NCBI RefSeq assembly: GCF_004143485.2
Contig: NZ_ML974130.1
Location: forward strand, 294,917-358,916
Source of the DNA: Halorussus amylolyticus
Lineage (GTDB): Archaea; Halobacteriota; Halobacteria; Halobacteriales; Haladaptataceae
DNA length: 64,000 bases
Direction: 5' to 3'
How positions within the stretch are numbered: position 1 is the stretch's first letter; every line of letters starts with the position of its first letter. Below, piece by piece: positions 34,488-43,550 of this stretch. The position numbers were made by a program, and so were the translations under genes. The notes under the pieces are model-generated. The model saw only the letters and a program-made list of their open reading frames with translations. It searched no databases and was not told where the DNA came from.

Positions 34488-35401
34488 ACGGGAACGAGTC
34501 GGCCGCGACCCGAGACCCGTCCGCACCCCGAGAATCGCCCGAGAACCGACGTTCGAACGCCGACGCGGCGGCCCCGCCGCCGATACGCGACCACCTCCAC
34601 GTGCTGGTCGAGGCGCTACTCGCTCACGACGGCCTGCTGGTCGCGCTCGACTTCGACGGGACGCTCGCCGCCATCGAACGCAGGCCCGACGAGGCGACCC
34701 TGCCCGACGCGACCCGCGAGGTGGTCGAATCGCTCGCCGCCGCCCCCGACGCGGAAGTCGCGGTCGTCAGCGGCCGGGCGCTCGGCGACGTGCGCGAGCG
34801 CGTGGCGGTGCCCGACGCGTCCTACGCGGGCAATCACGGTCTCGAACTTCGGACCGACGACGAGTACGTCGTCCACCCGAAAGCGCGGGCGGTCGAGGAC
34901 ACCATCGGAATTCTCTGCGACGGCCTCTCCCGACGACTGGCCGGTGTCGATGGCGTCATCGTCGAGAACAAGGGGGTCACCGCGACGGTCCACTACCGAC
35001 TCGTCGCCGACGGGGACGTGCCCGCGGTCGAACGTGCGGTCGAGACGCTCGCGGCGGACCACGACGAGGTCCGCCTGACGACCGGCAAGGACGTGCTCGA
35101 ACTCCGGCCCGCGGTCGAGTGGGACAAGGGCGAAGCGGTCCGATGGCTCGCCGACGAACTCGTCCCCGAGGACGAACGCTGGCTCCCCGTCTACGTCGGC
35201 GACGACACCACCGACGAGGCGGCGTTCGGCGTCCTCGACGACGGCGGGCTCGGTGTCAAGGTCGGCGACGACCCCGCGACCGACGCGCCCTTCCGGGTCG
35301 CCGACCCGGAGGCCGTTCGGGCCGTGTTGTCGTGGCTCGACGCCTACGGGCTGACGTTTCTCCGGACTCCGCCGAGCGAGGTGCCGGTCGGCACCGCGTG
35401 A
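34484..35401 (+). CDS. otsB: Trehalose-6-phosphate phosphatase
   Basis: HAD-family phosphatase that dephosphorylates trehalose-6-phosphate. 305 residues: a disordered N-terminus (about 1-35), then motif I DFDGTLAAIERRP, the VVSGR motif, NHGLEL and the metal loop YVGDDTTDEAAF. The ATG lies inside the ATGA overlap with otsA, so the two genes are translationally coupled and form the complete OtsA-OtsB pathway. Confidence 0.93.
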   Translation: MNGNESAATRDPSAPRESPENRRSNADAAAPPPIRDHLHVLVEALLAHDGLLVALDFDGTLAAIERRPDEATLPDATREVVESLAAAPDAEVAVVSGRALGDVRERVAVPDASYAGNHGLELRTDDEYVVHPKARAVEDTIGILCDGLSRRLAGVDGVIVENKGVTATVHYRLVADGDVPAVERAVETLAADHDEVRLTTGKDVLELRPAVEWDKGEAVRWLADELVPEDERWLPVYVGDDTTDEAAFGVLDDGGLGVKVGDDPATDAPFRVADPEAVRAVLSWLDAYGLTFLRTPPSEVPVGTA

Positions 35402-35540
35402 GACTCTGCCGGTCTGTATCGCGTGAGGCCCCGCCGGTCGCCCCCGCGTAACGCCGCGTTGAACCCCCGCGAGCACGGGCGAACTGTCTGAACGGTCGGC
35501 TCAGTTTATCCGCCGAATCGGTCAATCTTTGCGGAGAACC

Positions 35541-36173
35541 ATGGCGACTGACGATTCCGACGACGAGACCCGCGAGGACCGAACCGCACCGAGCGACCCG
35601 GACACCCCCGAAAGGCCGACCGACTGGACGTACCGAAACGGCGGCCGCGACGACGGCACTCGCAGAGGGACGCGCGGTGAGACGGCCCAGCAGTCGATGG
35701 CCAGACTCTCGGAGCGCCCGTCGTTCGGTCGTCGGTACGGGTCGAACGACTACGCAGGGGGACAGCAGGCCGGGCGACGGTACGGCTCCAAACCGCCGAC
35801 TCGGACGGCCGAAACCCGAACGAGTGCGAATCGGCCGTCCGAGCGACCGCCGGGGCAACCGAAGCGTTCCGGCGGACGCGACCCGTCCGTCGAGGAGCGG
35901 ACCGCCGACTCCTCGCCGCCGAAGCGGACCCAGCCGATGCGGGAGCCGTCGGAACCCCGCGACGAGCCCGAGACGAGCGACGAATCCGAAACGAGCGATG
36001 ACCAGCAACCCCCGCTGTACGGCGGGACGTTCGAAGGGAGTTCGAGTCGGCGGCGCGCGAGCGAGCGCGAACGCGCCCAGCGCGAGTACGAGCGACGGAC
36101 GGACCGACAGTGGGACCGTCAGCGCGACCTCCAGCGCGACAAGAGCGGTCAGGGGTTCCGCCGGGGTCGGTAA
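35541..36173 (+). CDS. Arginine- and serine-rich disordered protein, unknown function
   Basis: 210 residues of low complexity rich in Arg, Ser, Pro, Glu and Asp, with RRYGS repeated twice (GRRYGSNDY, GRRYGSKPP) and a basic C-terminus (RREYERRTDRQWDRQ-like). No folded domain is evident. A start at the ATG 35541 has an upstream GGAG. It is likely a real gene by codon use but might bind nucleic acid only in a speculative sense. It lies 140 bp after otsB. Confidence 0.5.
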   Translation: MATDDSDDETREDRTAPSDPDTPERPTDWTYRNGGRDDGTRRGTRGETAQQSMARLSERPSFGRRYGSNDYAGGQQAGRRYGSKPPTRTAETRTSANRPSERPPGQPKRSGGRDPSVEERTADSSPPKRTQPMREPSEPRDEPETSDESETSDDQQPPLYGGTFEGSSSRRRASERERAQREYERRTDRQWDRQRDLQRDKSGQGFRRGR

Positions 36174-36265
36174 TCGCCCCGTCGCCTCGTCACCGAGTCA
36201 CCGAATTGCGAGTCGCCGAGTCGCCCGCGACAGCGGGGGACGCCGCGGCGGCAGACGGACTGCGG

Positions 36266-38221
36266 TCAGTCGTCGGTCGCGTCGGTTCTGGCCGTCCGGC
36301 GAGTCGCGCGCTCGATGAACTCCTCGGGGAGTTCGTCTATCTCTCCGGCCTGGACGCCCCAGAGGTGGGCGTAGAGACCGTCCTCGCCGAGGAGGTCGTC
36401 GTGGGTGCCTCGCTCGACGATTTGGCCGCCTTCGAGGACGACAATTTGGTCGGCGTCCTTGATGGTCGAGAGGCGGTGGGCGATGGCGAACGTGGTCCGG
36501 TCGGCGGTGAGGTCGTCGAGGCTCCGCTGGATGAGCATCTCGGTCTCGGTGTCCACGTCGCTGGTCGCCTCGTCGAGGACGAGGATGTCGGGGTCCTTGA
36601 GGACCGCCCGCGCGATGGAGATGCGCTGGCGCTGACCGCCCGAGAGTTTCACGCCGCGCTCACCGACCTCGGTGTCGTAGCCCTCCGGCAGATTCTCGAT
36701 GAAGTCGTGGGCCTCCGCCGCCTTCGCGGCTTCCACGATTTCGTCGTGGTCGGCGTCGAACGCGCCGTACGCGATGTTCTCGGCGACCGTGCCGTAGAAC
36801 ATGAACGTGTCCTGGCTGACGTAGCCGATGGACTGACGCAGACTCGGCAGGCTCACGTCCCGGAGGTCGGTGCCGTCGATGCGAATCGCGCCCTCGTTCA
36901 CGTCGTACATCCGCAACAGGAGCTTGAGGACGGTGGACTTGCCCGCGCCGGTGGGACCGACCAGTGCGAGCGTGTCGCCGCCTTCGACTTCGAAACTGAT
37001 GTCGTCCACGATGGTCTCCTCCTCGTCGTAGCCGAAGGTCACGTCGTCGTAGACGACTTCGCCGTCATCGACCATCAGTTCCTCGGCGTCGGGGTCCTCG
37101 GTGATTCGGCTCGGTTCGTCCATCAGTCCGAAGATGCGGGCGCTGGACGCGTACGCGCGCTGGTACATGTTGATGATGGACCCGAACTGCGCCATCGGCC
37201 AGATGAACCGCTGGGTCAGCAGGATGAACGTGACGAACTCGCCGCGGCTGAGGTCGCCGGTGAAAACCCACGGCGCTTCGCCGTTGAACACCCACAGGCC
37301 GCCGACGATGAACGTCAGCGCGAACCCGAGACCCGAGAGTATCTGGAGCGACGGGAAGAACTTGATTCGCGTGATAATCGCACCCCAGTTCGCGCCGAAG
37401 TACTCGTTCGACACGTCCTCGACGCGGTCGGACTCGTAGGACTCGGTGTTGCTCGTCTTGATGACCTGAATCCCGCCGAGGTTGTTCTCCAGCCGGGAGT
37501 TCACCTTGCCGACCGTCGAGCGAACGTCGGCGTACTTCGGCTGAATAATCTGGATGAATTTGTACGTGAAGAGGGCGATGAGCGGCACCGGGACCAACGA
37601 GACGAACGCGAGCTGCCAGTTGATAGAGAAGAGGACCGCGGCGATGGCGGCCACCATCACGCCGAGTCGGAACCCGGAGTTCATCCCGTCGTTGAGGAAC
37701 CGTTCGAGGCGGTTCACGTCGTTCGAGAGGATGGACATCATCTCGCCGGTCTGCTTGTCGGCGAAGAAGTTCATGTTCAGCCGCTGCATCTTGTCGTAGG
37801 TGTCGGTCCGGACCGAGTGCTGGATGTTCTGGGCGAACGAGTTCCAGCCCCAGTTTCGCGCCCAGTGGAACGCCGCGCCGAAGCCGAACGCTGCACCGAT
37901 AATCCCGACCGAGAACCAGAACTGGTCGGTCGTTCCGGCGGGGACGAACTGGGCCGCCGTACCTGCGCCGAGGAGCGGTATCTGACCCGCGAGCGCCACC
38001 GCGTACGCGACTCCCTCCCCCTCGGCGAAGAGCGCGTCGATGGCGACACCGAGGATGATGGGCGGCAACAGATTCAACACCCGCGCGAAGATGCTCGCCA
38101 CGATACCGGTGACGAACGCGAATTTGTTCTCGGACCCGTATTCGAGGAACAGCCGCTTCATCGGATTCTCGGCGTTCTCCCGTTGTTCCTCGAACGGGTC
38201 GTCTTCGTCAGTGATATCCAT
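36266..38221 (-). CDS. ABC exporter, fused permease and ATPase
   Basis: 651 residues. An exporter-type membrane domain with six helices (about residues 35-330) includes a longer extracellular loop (QFVPAGTTDQFW). The nucleotide-binding domain has Walker A GPTGAGKST, Q-loop YVSQDTFMF, signature LSGGQRQR, Walker B ILVLDEATSDVD and H-loop AHRLS. It is a half-transporter that should homodimerise and export lipids, drugs or other hydrophobic compounds; the substrate is unknown. The ATG at 38221 is used rather than the TTG six bases upstream. Confidence 0.92.
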   Translation of the reverse strand: MDITDEDDPFEEQRENAENPMKRLFLEYGSENKFAFVTGIVASIFARVLNLLPPIILGVAIDALFAEGEGVAYAVALAGQIPLLGAGTAAQFVPAGTTDQFWFSVGIIGAAFGFGAAFHWARNWGWNSFAQNIQHSVRTDTYDKMQRLNMNFFADKQTGEMMSILSNDVNRLERFLNDGMNSGFRLGVMVAAIAAVLFSINWQLAFVSLVPVPLIALFTYKFIQIIQPKYADVRSTVGKVNSRLENNLGGIQVIKTSNTESYESDRVEDVSNEYFGANWGAIITRIKFFPSLQILSGLGFALTFIVGGLWVFNGEAPWVFTGDLSRGEFVTFILLTQRFIWPMAQFGSIINMYQRAYASSARIFGLMDEPSRITEDPDAEELMVDDGEVVYDDVTFGYDEEETIVDDISFEVEGGDTLALVGPTGAGKSTVLKLLLRMYDVNEGAIRIDGTDLRDVSLPSLRQSIGYVSQDTFMFYGTVAENIAYGAFDADHDEIVEAAKAAEAHDFIENLPEGYDTEVGERGVKLSGGQRQRISIARAVLKDPDILVLDEATSDVDTETEMLIQRSLDDLTADRTTFAIAHRLSTIKDADQIVVLEGGQIVERGTHDDLLGEDGLYAHLWGVQAGEIDELPEEFIERATRRTARTDATDD

Positions 38222-38367
38222 TATCAATCTGAAAAAGGTCAGCTCTTGAAAGTCTTTCCTTCGAATCGAAATACTTTCGCCGATATCCGTCCATAGGGGT
38301 TCGAAACTGAAGGAGACGACGCTCTTAGCAGTGTTGTTGATTCGCTAACAAGGAACACGAAATTTAC

Positions 38368-38637
38368 TCACAGCGTTCGACTCTCGATTTCGGGGTCCAC
38401 CTCCGCCGCCGCCAAGTCCTGTCGAATCCGGTCGCGGAGCGGGTCCGGGACCGTGTTTCGACCGACCGGAACCGCGACCTCGCCGTCGCCTTTCACCTTC
38501 CAGTAGACGACGCACTCGCTCGGCGCGTAGTACTCGATGCTGTAGTGGTCGCCGCCGCCTTGATAGTGGATGCGGGCCGCGAACCCCTCGGCCTGCCAGC
38601 CGTCCTGCTCGGCGAGCGCCTCCACGTGTTCGTCCAT
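38368..38637 (-). CDS. Small conserved haloarchaeal protein, unknown function
   Basis: 89 residues with alternating strands (GFAARIHYQGGGDHYSIEYY) and a C-terminal helix; no cysteines form a motif. It resembles small haloarchaeal proteins of unknown function. The gene ends with TTT/ATT-rich DNA and lies 90 bp before tRNA-Val on the other strand. Confidence 0.65.
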   Translation of the reverse strand: MDEHVEALAEQDGWQAEGFAARIHYQGGGDHYSIEYYAPSECVVYWKVKGDGEVAVPVGRNTVPDPLRDRIRQDLAAAEVDPEIESRTL

Positions 38638-38728
38638 GCGAGAACGGTCGCGGGCGGGTGTGGTAGTGGTTACGAAAGGCGGATGAGAAAGTAACAGTTA
38701 TTTCCGGCGAGACGCTTGGTTCGGACAC

Positions 38729-38802
38729 GGGTTCGTGGTCTAGTTGGTTATGACGCGGCCTTTACAAGGCCGAAGTCGGTGGTTCGAATCCGCCCGAACC
38801 CA
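38729..38802 (+). tRNA. tRNA-Val (anticodon TAC)
   Basis: 74 nt. Acceptor stem GGGTTCG pairs with CGAACCC, discriminator A. The anticodon arm is CGGCC TTTACAA GGCCG, with TAC at the anticodon. The T-arm GGTGG TTCGAAT CCGCC is normal. No CCA is encoded. Its 3' end is duplicated 150 bp downstream. Confidence 0.93.
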
Positions 38803-38954
38803 CTGAATTTTCCGCGAGTACGTCGGCGAGCAGTTTATCTGCTCGCCATTTCACGAGCGGTAATCGAGGCTCGTGAGGGCGGATTCGAACCCTGCCAGTC
38901 GCGCGCAACGGAGTGAGCACGTCTGGCCCCGGTTCGAATCCGCCCGAACCCACT
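38803..38954. repeat. tRNA-Val-derived module: hairpins, inverted T-arm and duplicated tRNA 3' end
   Basis: The order after the tRNA is: hairpin GGCGAGCAG/CTGCTCGCC (38825-38847), hairpin TCACGAGC/GCTCGTGA (38851-38876), inverted T-arm GGGCGGATTCGAACC (38877-38891), a linker bounded by CCAG and CTGG, and a 24-bp exact copy of the tRNA 3' end (38931-38954; source 38781-38804). The inverted arm and the copied arm form a perfect 15-bp stem. A matching arrangement follows tRNA-Arg(GCG). Confidence 0.75.
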
Positions 38955-39208
38955 TTTGACGGTGCAACGCGACGAGCGACGCGAATTCTCGCGTCGCTCG
39001 TCTTCCGAGCCCCGATTTACGAATTGGAGATACGGAGGGGATAGGACGGAAAGCCGTGAAATGGCGACAGAATGCTTCGGAAAGGTTCCGAATCCGATTC
39101 ACTTGACCATTCTAATTCGATTCTCCTCGATATTCGTCCATAAATCCGATTATTTGCTGGACCTACTTCCAAAGTCTTATCCGTGTAACGGCCATTCGTC
39201 TATTCGCA
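38955..39208 (+). other. Intergenic region upstream of cspA
   Basis: 254 bp, AT-rich from about 39100. CTTATCC at 39174-39181 is the likely TATA-type element, about 30 nt before the cspA start. I see no other gene. Confidence 0.45.
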
Positions 39209-39403
39209 ATGGCAGAAGGAAACGTTGACTTCTTCAACGACACTGGCGGCTACGGTTTCATCTCGACGGACGACGCGGACGACGACGTATTCTTCCACAT
39301 GGAGGACGTTGGCGGCCCCGACCTCGAAGAGGGAACGGAAATCGAATTCGATATCGAACAGGCCCCCAAGGGCCCCCGCGCGACTAACGTCACGCGACTT
39401 TAA
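39209..39403 (+). CDS. cspA: Cold shock domain protein
   Basis: 64-residue OB-fold protein. RNP1-like GGYGFISTDD and RNP2-like DVFFHMED are present, with Tyr/Phe at nucleic-acid-stacking positions. Acts as an RNA chaperone. It is very acidic, as usual in haloarchaea. A hairpin with T-run follows the stop. Confidence 0.92.
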   Translation: MAEGNVDFFNDTGGYGFISTDDADDDVFFHMEDVGGPDLEEGTEIEFDIEQAPKGPRATNVTRL

Positions 39404-39415
39404 ACTGCGCGCAAC

Positions 39416-39444
39416 CCGCCTGACGGCGGAATGAACGCGTTTTT
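39416..39444 (+). terminator. Hairpin plus T-run after cspA
   Basis: CCGCC-TGAC-GGCGG hairpin (39416-39429) is followed by a five-T run at 39440-39444, 13 bp past the stop codon. It resembles an intrinsic terminator. Confidence 0.6.
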
Positions 39445-39647
39445 ACGGACACTACTTCCCGGCGAGCGACCGCGCCGCATCCGAGCGGCTCGGTGTTCGC
39501 GAGCGAGAGCTATCTCGCCGTGAAATTTGCTCCTATCGGTACCGTCTGTTGAGAGGCGACACAGATTCAACTGAAGAGATTGGCCGCACGCTGAGGACTT
39601 GCGTGTTTCACAATCGTTAAGCCCGCGAGTCGAGTACCTCCGTGTGA

Positions 39648-39720
39648 GGGCGGCTAGTTCAGCGGACAGAACGTTTGGTTCCGGACCAAAAGGTCGTGGG
39701 TTCAAATCCCATGCCGCCCG
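39648..39720 (+). tRNA. tRNA-Arg (anticodon CCG)
   Basis: 73 nt. Acceptor GGGCGGC pairs with GCCGCCC, discriminator G. Anticodon arm TTTGG TTCCGGA CCAAA gives CCG, reading CGG. T-arm GTGGG TTCAAAT CCCAT. A T5 run (39722-39726) directly follows. No module like those of the other two tRNAs is present. Confidence 0.92.
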
Positions 39721-39760
39721 CTTTTTGTCGCGAGTACGGTTTCAGAGCGAAAACAGTCGC

Positions 39761-40336
39761 TTACCCGAGGAGATAGTCCAACACGGGGTATCTCTCGACG
39801 AGCGGAACGCCGCCAACTTCGTACTGTTCGACGTACTGGTCGAGACCGAGGATGCGACCCGCGCCGAACGCCGCGACCGCGAGGAACACGAGCATGTACG
39901 CGAAGTCGCCGTTGATGAAGCCGTGGGCCATGTCCCAGTTGCCGAAGTAGAACATGAGCATCATGAGCGCGCCGAAGAACGCCGCGAGGCGAACGACTGC
40001 GCCGACGAGCAGGCCGAGGCCGATGAACAATTCGCCCCACGGGACCGCGACGTTCGCGAACTCCACGAACCACGCGGTCTGGCCCATCCACGCGAACACT
40101 TCTGCGAGGGGGTTGCCGTTCGTCGCCGCGACGTTGGTGAGATAGCCCCCAGCGCTGAACGGTTCGGGACCGACGATTTTCGTGAATCCGGAGTATGCGA
40201 AGGCCCACCCCATCATGAGGCGAAGCGCGAGGACGAACCACGCGCTCAGACTGTGAGCGCGGGTGCGGACGGTGTAACCGCCGATGGTGCTTTCGAACGA
40301 GTTCGGTGTGGTAGTCGCAGTTGGTTGTGTCGTCAT
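39761..40336 (-). CDS. DoxX/DoxD-family membrane protein
   Basis: 191 residues with about four helices (33-52, 90-112, 115-137, 140-160) and the DoxX signature LRLMMGWAFAYSGFTKI. Family members include a subunit of thiosulfate:quinone oxidoreductase; others are of unknown function. Start at the ATG 40336 rather than 40342; a TATA-like TTATAGG lies about 32 nt upstream in an AT-rich region. Confidence 0.85.
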   Translation of the reverse strand: MTTQPTATTTPNSFESTIGGYTVRTRAHSLSAWFVLALRLMMGWAFAYSGFTKIVGPEPFSAGGYLTNVAATNGNPLAEVFAWMGQTAWFVEFANVAVPWGELFIGLGLLVGAVVRLAAFFGALMMLMFYFGNWDMAHGFINGDFAYMLVFLAVAAFGAGRILGLDQYVEQYEVGGVPLVERYPVLDYLLG

Positions 40337-40617
40337 TGGCAAAACTTCCTACTTCTTTAGAGGACCTATAACTATATTAAGTTATTGAGATAGAGTATAG
40401 CACGCCAATCTATAACTTATACAGATAATATCTCGGTCGAATTATCGGGCGCCCGCCGTCTCTCCGCCGTCGTGTCACTCGATACCGCATCTCGAAAATT
40501 GATTTACGGACGACATGAATACAGAACTGACGCTGACGATTCGCCCTCCAACCGATTTCGAACCGTCCGACGCACAACCCACAACTTTCAAATCCGCAAC
40601 TTTCGTTCCGAAATACA
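40337..40617. other. AT-rich divergent promoter region between doxX and the MATE gene
   Basis: 281 bp. 40355-40450 contains many TATA-like blocks (CTATAACTATATT, CTATAACTTATAC), including the doxX promoter on the minus strand. No coding region is convincing. The MATE gene has no clear TATA near its start, so it may have a leader. Confidence 0.5.
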
Positions 40618-42069
40618 ATGGACCCCGCAACCTCGAACGACTCGATAACCGAAGGCGGGTTAGTCCGACCGATGTTCCGGTTGGCGTGGCCCATCGTGGT
40701 CATTCAGCTCCTCCAAGTCACGTACAACATCGCGGACACGTTCTGGCTCGGGCGGCTGTCTGCCGACGCGGTCGGTGCGATTAGCCTCGCGTTCCCGCTC
40801 ATCTTCCTCCTCATCTCCATCGCGGGCGGGTTCACCACCGCCGGGAGCATCCTGGTCGCCCAGTACACCGGCGCGGAGAGCGAAGGCTCCGCCGGAAAGG
40901 TCGCGGGCCAGATTCTGATGTTCGTCACGATTCTGGCGCTCCTCCTGAGCGCAATCGGCTACGTCGCCACCGAGCCGATGCTCGCGGCGCTCCCGAGCCA
41001 GGGCCAGACCACCGCCCAGATAATTCCGCTCGCCGCCGACTACATGGAGGTGTTCTTCCTCGGACTCCCGTTCCTGTTCGGCTTCTTCGTGTTCTCGTCG
41101 CTGATGCGGGGCTACGGCAACACCCGGACGCCGATGCGCGTGATGCTCGTGAGCGTCGCGCTCAACGTCGTCCTCGACCCGTTCCTCATCTTCGGGTGGG
41201 GTCCGTTCCCGGCGATGGGAATCGAGGGCGCGGCGCTGGCGACCATCTTCTCGCGAGGGGTCGCCAGTTTGCTCGGATTCTACATCTTGTTCGTCGCGCG
41301 CGCCGGTCCGGACGTACAGGTCGGCTACCTCGTCCCCGACTTCAGCTACATCTGGGACATCGTCCGCATCGGCGTCCCCTCGACGCTCGAACAGTCGATG
41401 AGCGCGCTCGCCATGATAACGCTGACCGCGATGGTCGTCCAGTTCGCGCCGCCGGTCGTCTCGGCGTACGGACTGGGCAACCGACTCGCGTCGCTCGTCT
41501 TCCTCCCGGCGATGGGTCTCGGCCGAGCGACGAACACGATGGTCGGCCAGAACCTCGGCGCGCAAAAGTCCGACCGGGCCGAGCGTGCGGTGTGGATTGC
41601 CACCAAGGTCGGCGCGAGCGTGATGGTCGGAGTCGCAGTTATCGCCGCTCTGTTCCCCGAACCAATCGTCGCGGTGTTCATGGCGACCGGCACCGACGCC
41701 GCGGCCCAGACGGTCGAGTACGGCGCGGAGTACCTCCGCATCCGGTCGGTCGAGTTCGGCTTCATGGCAGTCCTCCAGGTGATGCTCGGCGCGTACCGCG
41801 GCGCGGGCAACACCAAGACCGCGATGATGTTCTCGATGGTCGCACTCTGGCTCGGCCGCGTTCCGACGGTGTACTACCTCGCGTTCGTCGCCGACTGGGG
41901 ACCGACCGGCATCTGGGTCGGGATGGCGCTCGGCAACGTCCTCGGCGCAATCGCGGCCGCGCTCTGGTTCACCCGAGGGACGTGGAAGGAGACCGTCATC
42001 GACGAGGAACCGGAGGTCGAACCGACCGCCGGGTCGCCCGACGCTTCAGGAACTTCCGAGAGCAAATAA
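40618..42069 (+). CDS. MATE family efflux transporter
   Basis: 483-residue exporter with twelve predicted helices arranged as two six-helix bundles. Each half starts with the typical motif (LAWPIVVIQLLQVTYNIADTFWLG; VPSTLEQSMSALAM) and has MRGYGNTRTPM and LGAYRGAGNTKTAM. Exports cationic compounds using a Na+ or H+ gradient; substrate unknown. Confidence 0.92.
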   Translation: MDPATSNDSITEGGLVRPMFRLAWPIVVIQLLQVTYNIADTFWLGRLSADAVGAISLAFPLIFLLISIAGGFTTAGSILVAQYTGAESEGSAGKVAGQILMFVTILALLLSAIGYVATEPMLAALPSQGQTTAQIIPLAADYMEVFFLGLPFLFGFFVFSSLMRGYGNTRTPMRVMLVSVALNVVLDPFLIFGWGPFPAMGIEGAALATIFSRGVASLLGFYILFVARAGPDVQVGYLVPDFSYIWDIVRIGVPSTLEQSMSALAMITLTAMVVQFAPPVVSAYGLGNRLASLVFLPAMGLGRATNTMVGQNLGAQKSDRAERAVWIATKVGASVMVGVAVIAALFPEPIVAVFMATGTDAAAQTVEYGAEYLRIRSVEFGFMAVLQVMLGAYRGAGNTKTAMMFSMVALWLGRVPTVYYLAFVADWGPTGIWVGMALGNVLGAIAAALWFTRGTWKETVIDEEPEVEPTAGSPDASGTSESK

Positions 42070-42081
42070 CCGTCACACCAC

Positions 42082-43062
42082 CTACAGCGCCACGTCCGTC
42101 CCGATTCCCTTCTCCTCGGCCTCCTCGAAGACGTATCCCGCTGTCGCGGCGTCGAGTACCGCGGTCCCGACGCTCTCGACCACGATGATTTCGTCCTCAC
42201 CTTCCCGACCCGCCCGGCCCTCGAACACGTCCGAGAGCGGGGCGAAATCGTCGGCGTCGAGCCCTGCCTCCAGCGCGTCCCCGATTTCCGCGACCTCTTC
42301 GGGCACGTCGGCGAAAATCCCGCTGGCGCGCTCGAACGTCTCGGTGTCGAGTTCGCGCATCTCCGCGGCGTAGGCCCCGACCGCCACCACGAGCGTTCCG
42401 GTATCGAGTGCTGTGCCGGGGAACACCGGACTGGTCGCGGTCGTCGCGGTCACGACGACGCTCGCGCCCGAGACGGCGTCCTCGGACGACTCGACGGCTT
42501 CCACCGGTACGCCGAGCTCCGCCCGGAGGTCGTCGGCGCACTCGTATTTCGAATCGCTCGGCGAGAATACTCGGACCGATTCGAGGCCGGTCGCGGCCGC
42601 GATTGCGCGCGCTTGCCAGCGCGCCTGCGTGCCCGCGCCGAGGATTCCGAGCGTGACCGCCTCCGGGTCCGCTGCGAGTTCGGCGGCCGCGAGGCCGCCG
42701 ATACACCCCGTTCGAGCGCTGGTGACTCTGGTCCCCGCCATGTAGGCCGCGGGAAGGCCCGTGTCGGCCTCTGTCAGCGCGATTTGGGCGTTGACGGTCG
42801 GCAGGCCGCGCTCGGCGTTGCCCTCGTGGACGCTCGCCAACTTCGTCGCGTAGTGGGCCAAACCGTGGAGGTACGCGGGCATCACCAGACCGGTCCCCTT
42901 CGGGTCGGAACTCCCGAATCCCGCACCGACCGGGAAGTGCGGGCGTTCCGGACGCTCGACTTCGCCCCGGCCCTGTTTGACGAACGCGTCGCGGACGACC
43001 GGCAGAAGGTCGTCGAGCGAGAGACAGTCGGCCACTTCGCCGTCGGAGAGGATGCGAACCAT
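42082..43062 (-). CDS. Ornithine cyclodeaminase / archaeal alanine dehydrogenase family
   Basis: 326 residues. The mu-crystallin-like fold is indicated by LVMPAYL, KLASVHEGNAERGLPTVNA and the NAD-binding LGILGAGTQARWQARAIA. Members convert ornithine to proline or act as alanine dehydrogenases; the sequence does not separate these. It is convergent with the MATE gene, 12 bp between stops. Confidence 0.88.
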   Translation of the reverse strand: MVRILSDGEVADCLSLDDLLPVVRDAFVKQGRGEVERPERPHFPVGAGFGSSDPKGTGLVMPAYLHGLAHYATKLASVHEGNAERGLPTVNAQIALTEADTGLPAAYMAGTRVTSARTGCIGGLAAAELAADPEAVTLGILGAGTQARWQARAIAAATGLESVRVFSPSDSKYECADDLRAELGVPVEAVESSEDAVSGASVVVTATTATSPVFPGTALDTGTLVVAVGAYAAEMRELDTETFERASGIFADVPEEVAEIGDALEAGLDADDFAPLSDVFEGRAGREGEDEIIVVESVGTAVLDAATAGYVFEEAEEKGIGTDVAL

Positions 43063-43136
43063 ATCGGCGGTTCGCGGGCCGGGTCGTTAGGGTTTCGGCT
43101 CCCGGAAGTCCGAATCCCGAAGCGACGACTTCGGCG

Positions 43137-43451
43137 CTACAGCGCCTCGTCGTTCTCGCTTCCCTCGGTGTTCGGTCCACGGTCGGAGTAGCCTTGCCGA
43201 CCCACCGCCTCGCTACTCACCCGGTTCAGGATGGTCTGTTTCACCTCGTCGGCCGACTCGAACTCCTCGTCGCCGCCGGTCACGAGTACCTCTCGGAACG
43301 ATTCGGACCCGCCCGACATCTCGACTTCGTGGTCGCCGTATCGGTCGAGGAGTTCGTCGGCCGAGACGGGATACTCCTCGCTCTGGAGTTCGTCTTCGAG
43401 GTCGCCGAGTTCGAGACCAAGTTCGCGGCTGTCGTCGCCGGATTCACTCAT
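43137..43451 (-). CDS. Small acidic haloarchaeal protein (DUF5789-like)
   Basis: 104 residues: an acidic N-terminus MSESGDDSRELGLELGDLED, a strand-rich middle and EVKQTILNRVSSEAVGRQGYSDRG near the C-terminus. From memory it resembles DUF5789. No function known. Start ATG at 43451. Confidence 0.65.
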   Translation of the reverse strand: MSESGDDSRELGLELGDLEDELQSEEYPVSADELLDRYGDHEVEMSGGSESFREVLVTGGDEEFESADEVKQTILNRVSSEAVGRQGYSDRGPNTEGSENDEAL

Positions 43452-43550
43452 GGACCGAGGTACGCCACGAATCCGAATAAGGCCGGTGGCCCCTACCGAA
43501 TCTGGACCGAATCCGGGGGCTACAAGTCCGCGCTCGCCTTTTCGGAGAGC

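Noticed and set aside
38877-38954. Second tRNA-Val gene
   Set aside because: Only the T-arm and 3' acceptor strand are present; D-arm, anticodon arm and 5' acceptor strand are missing.
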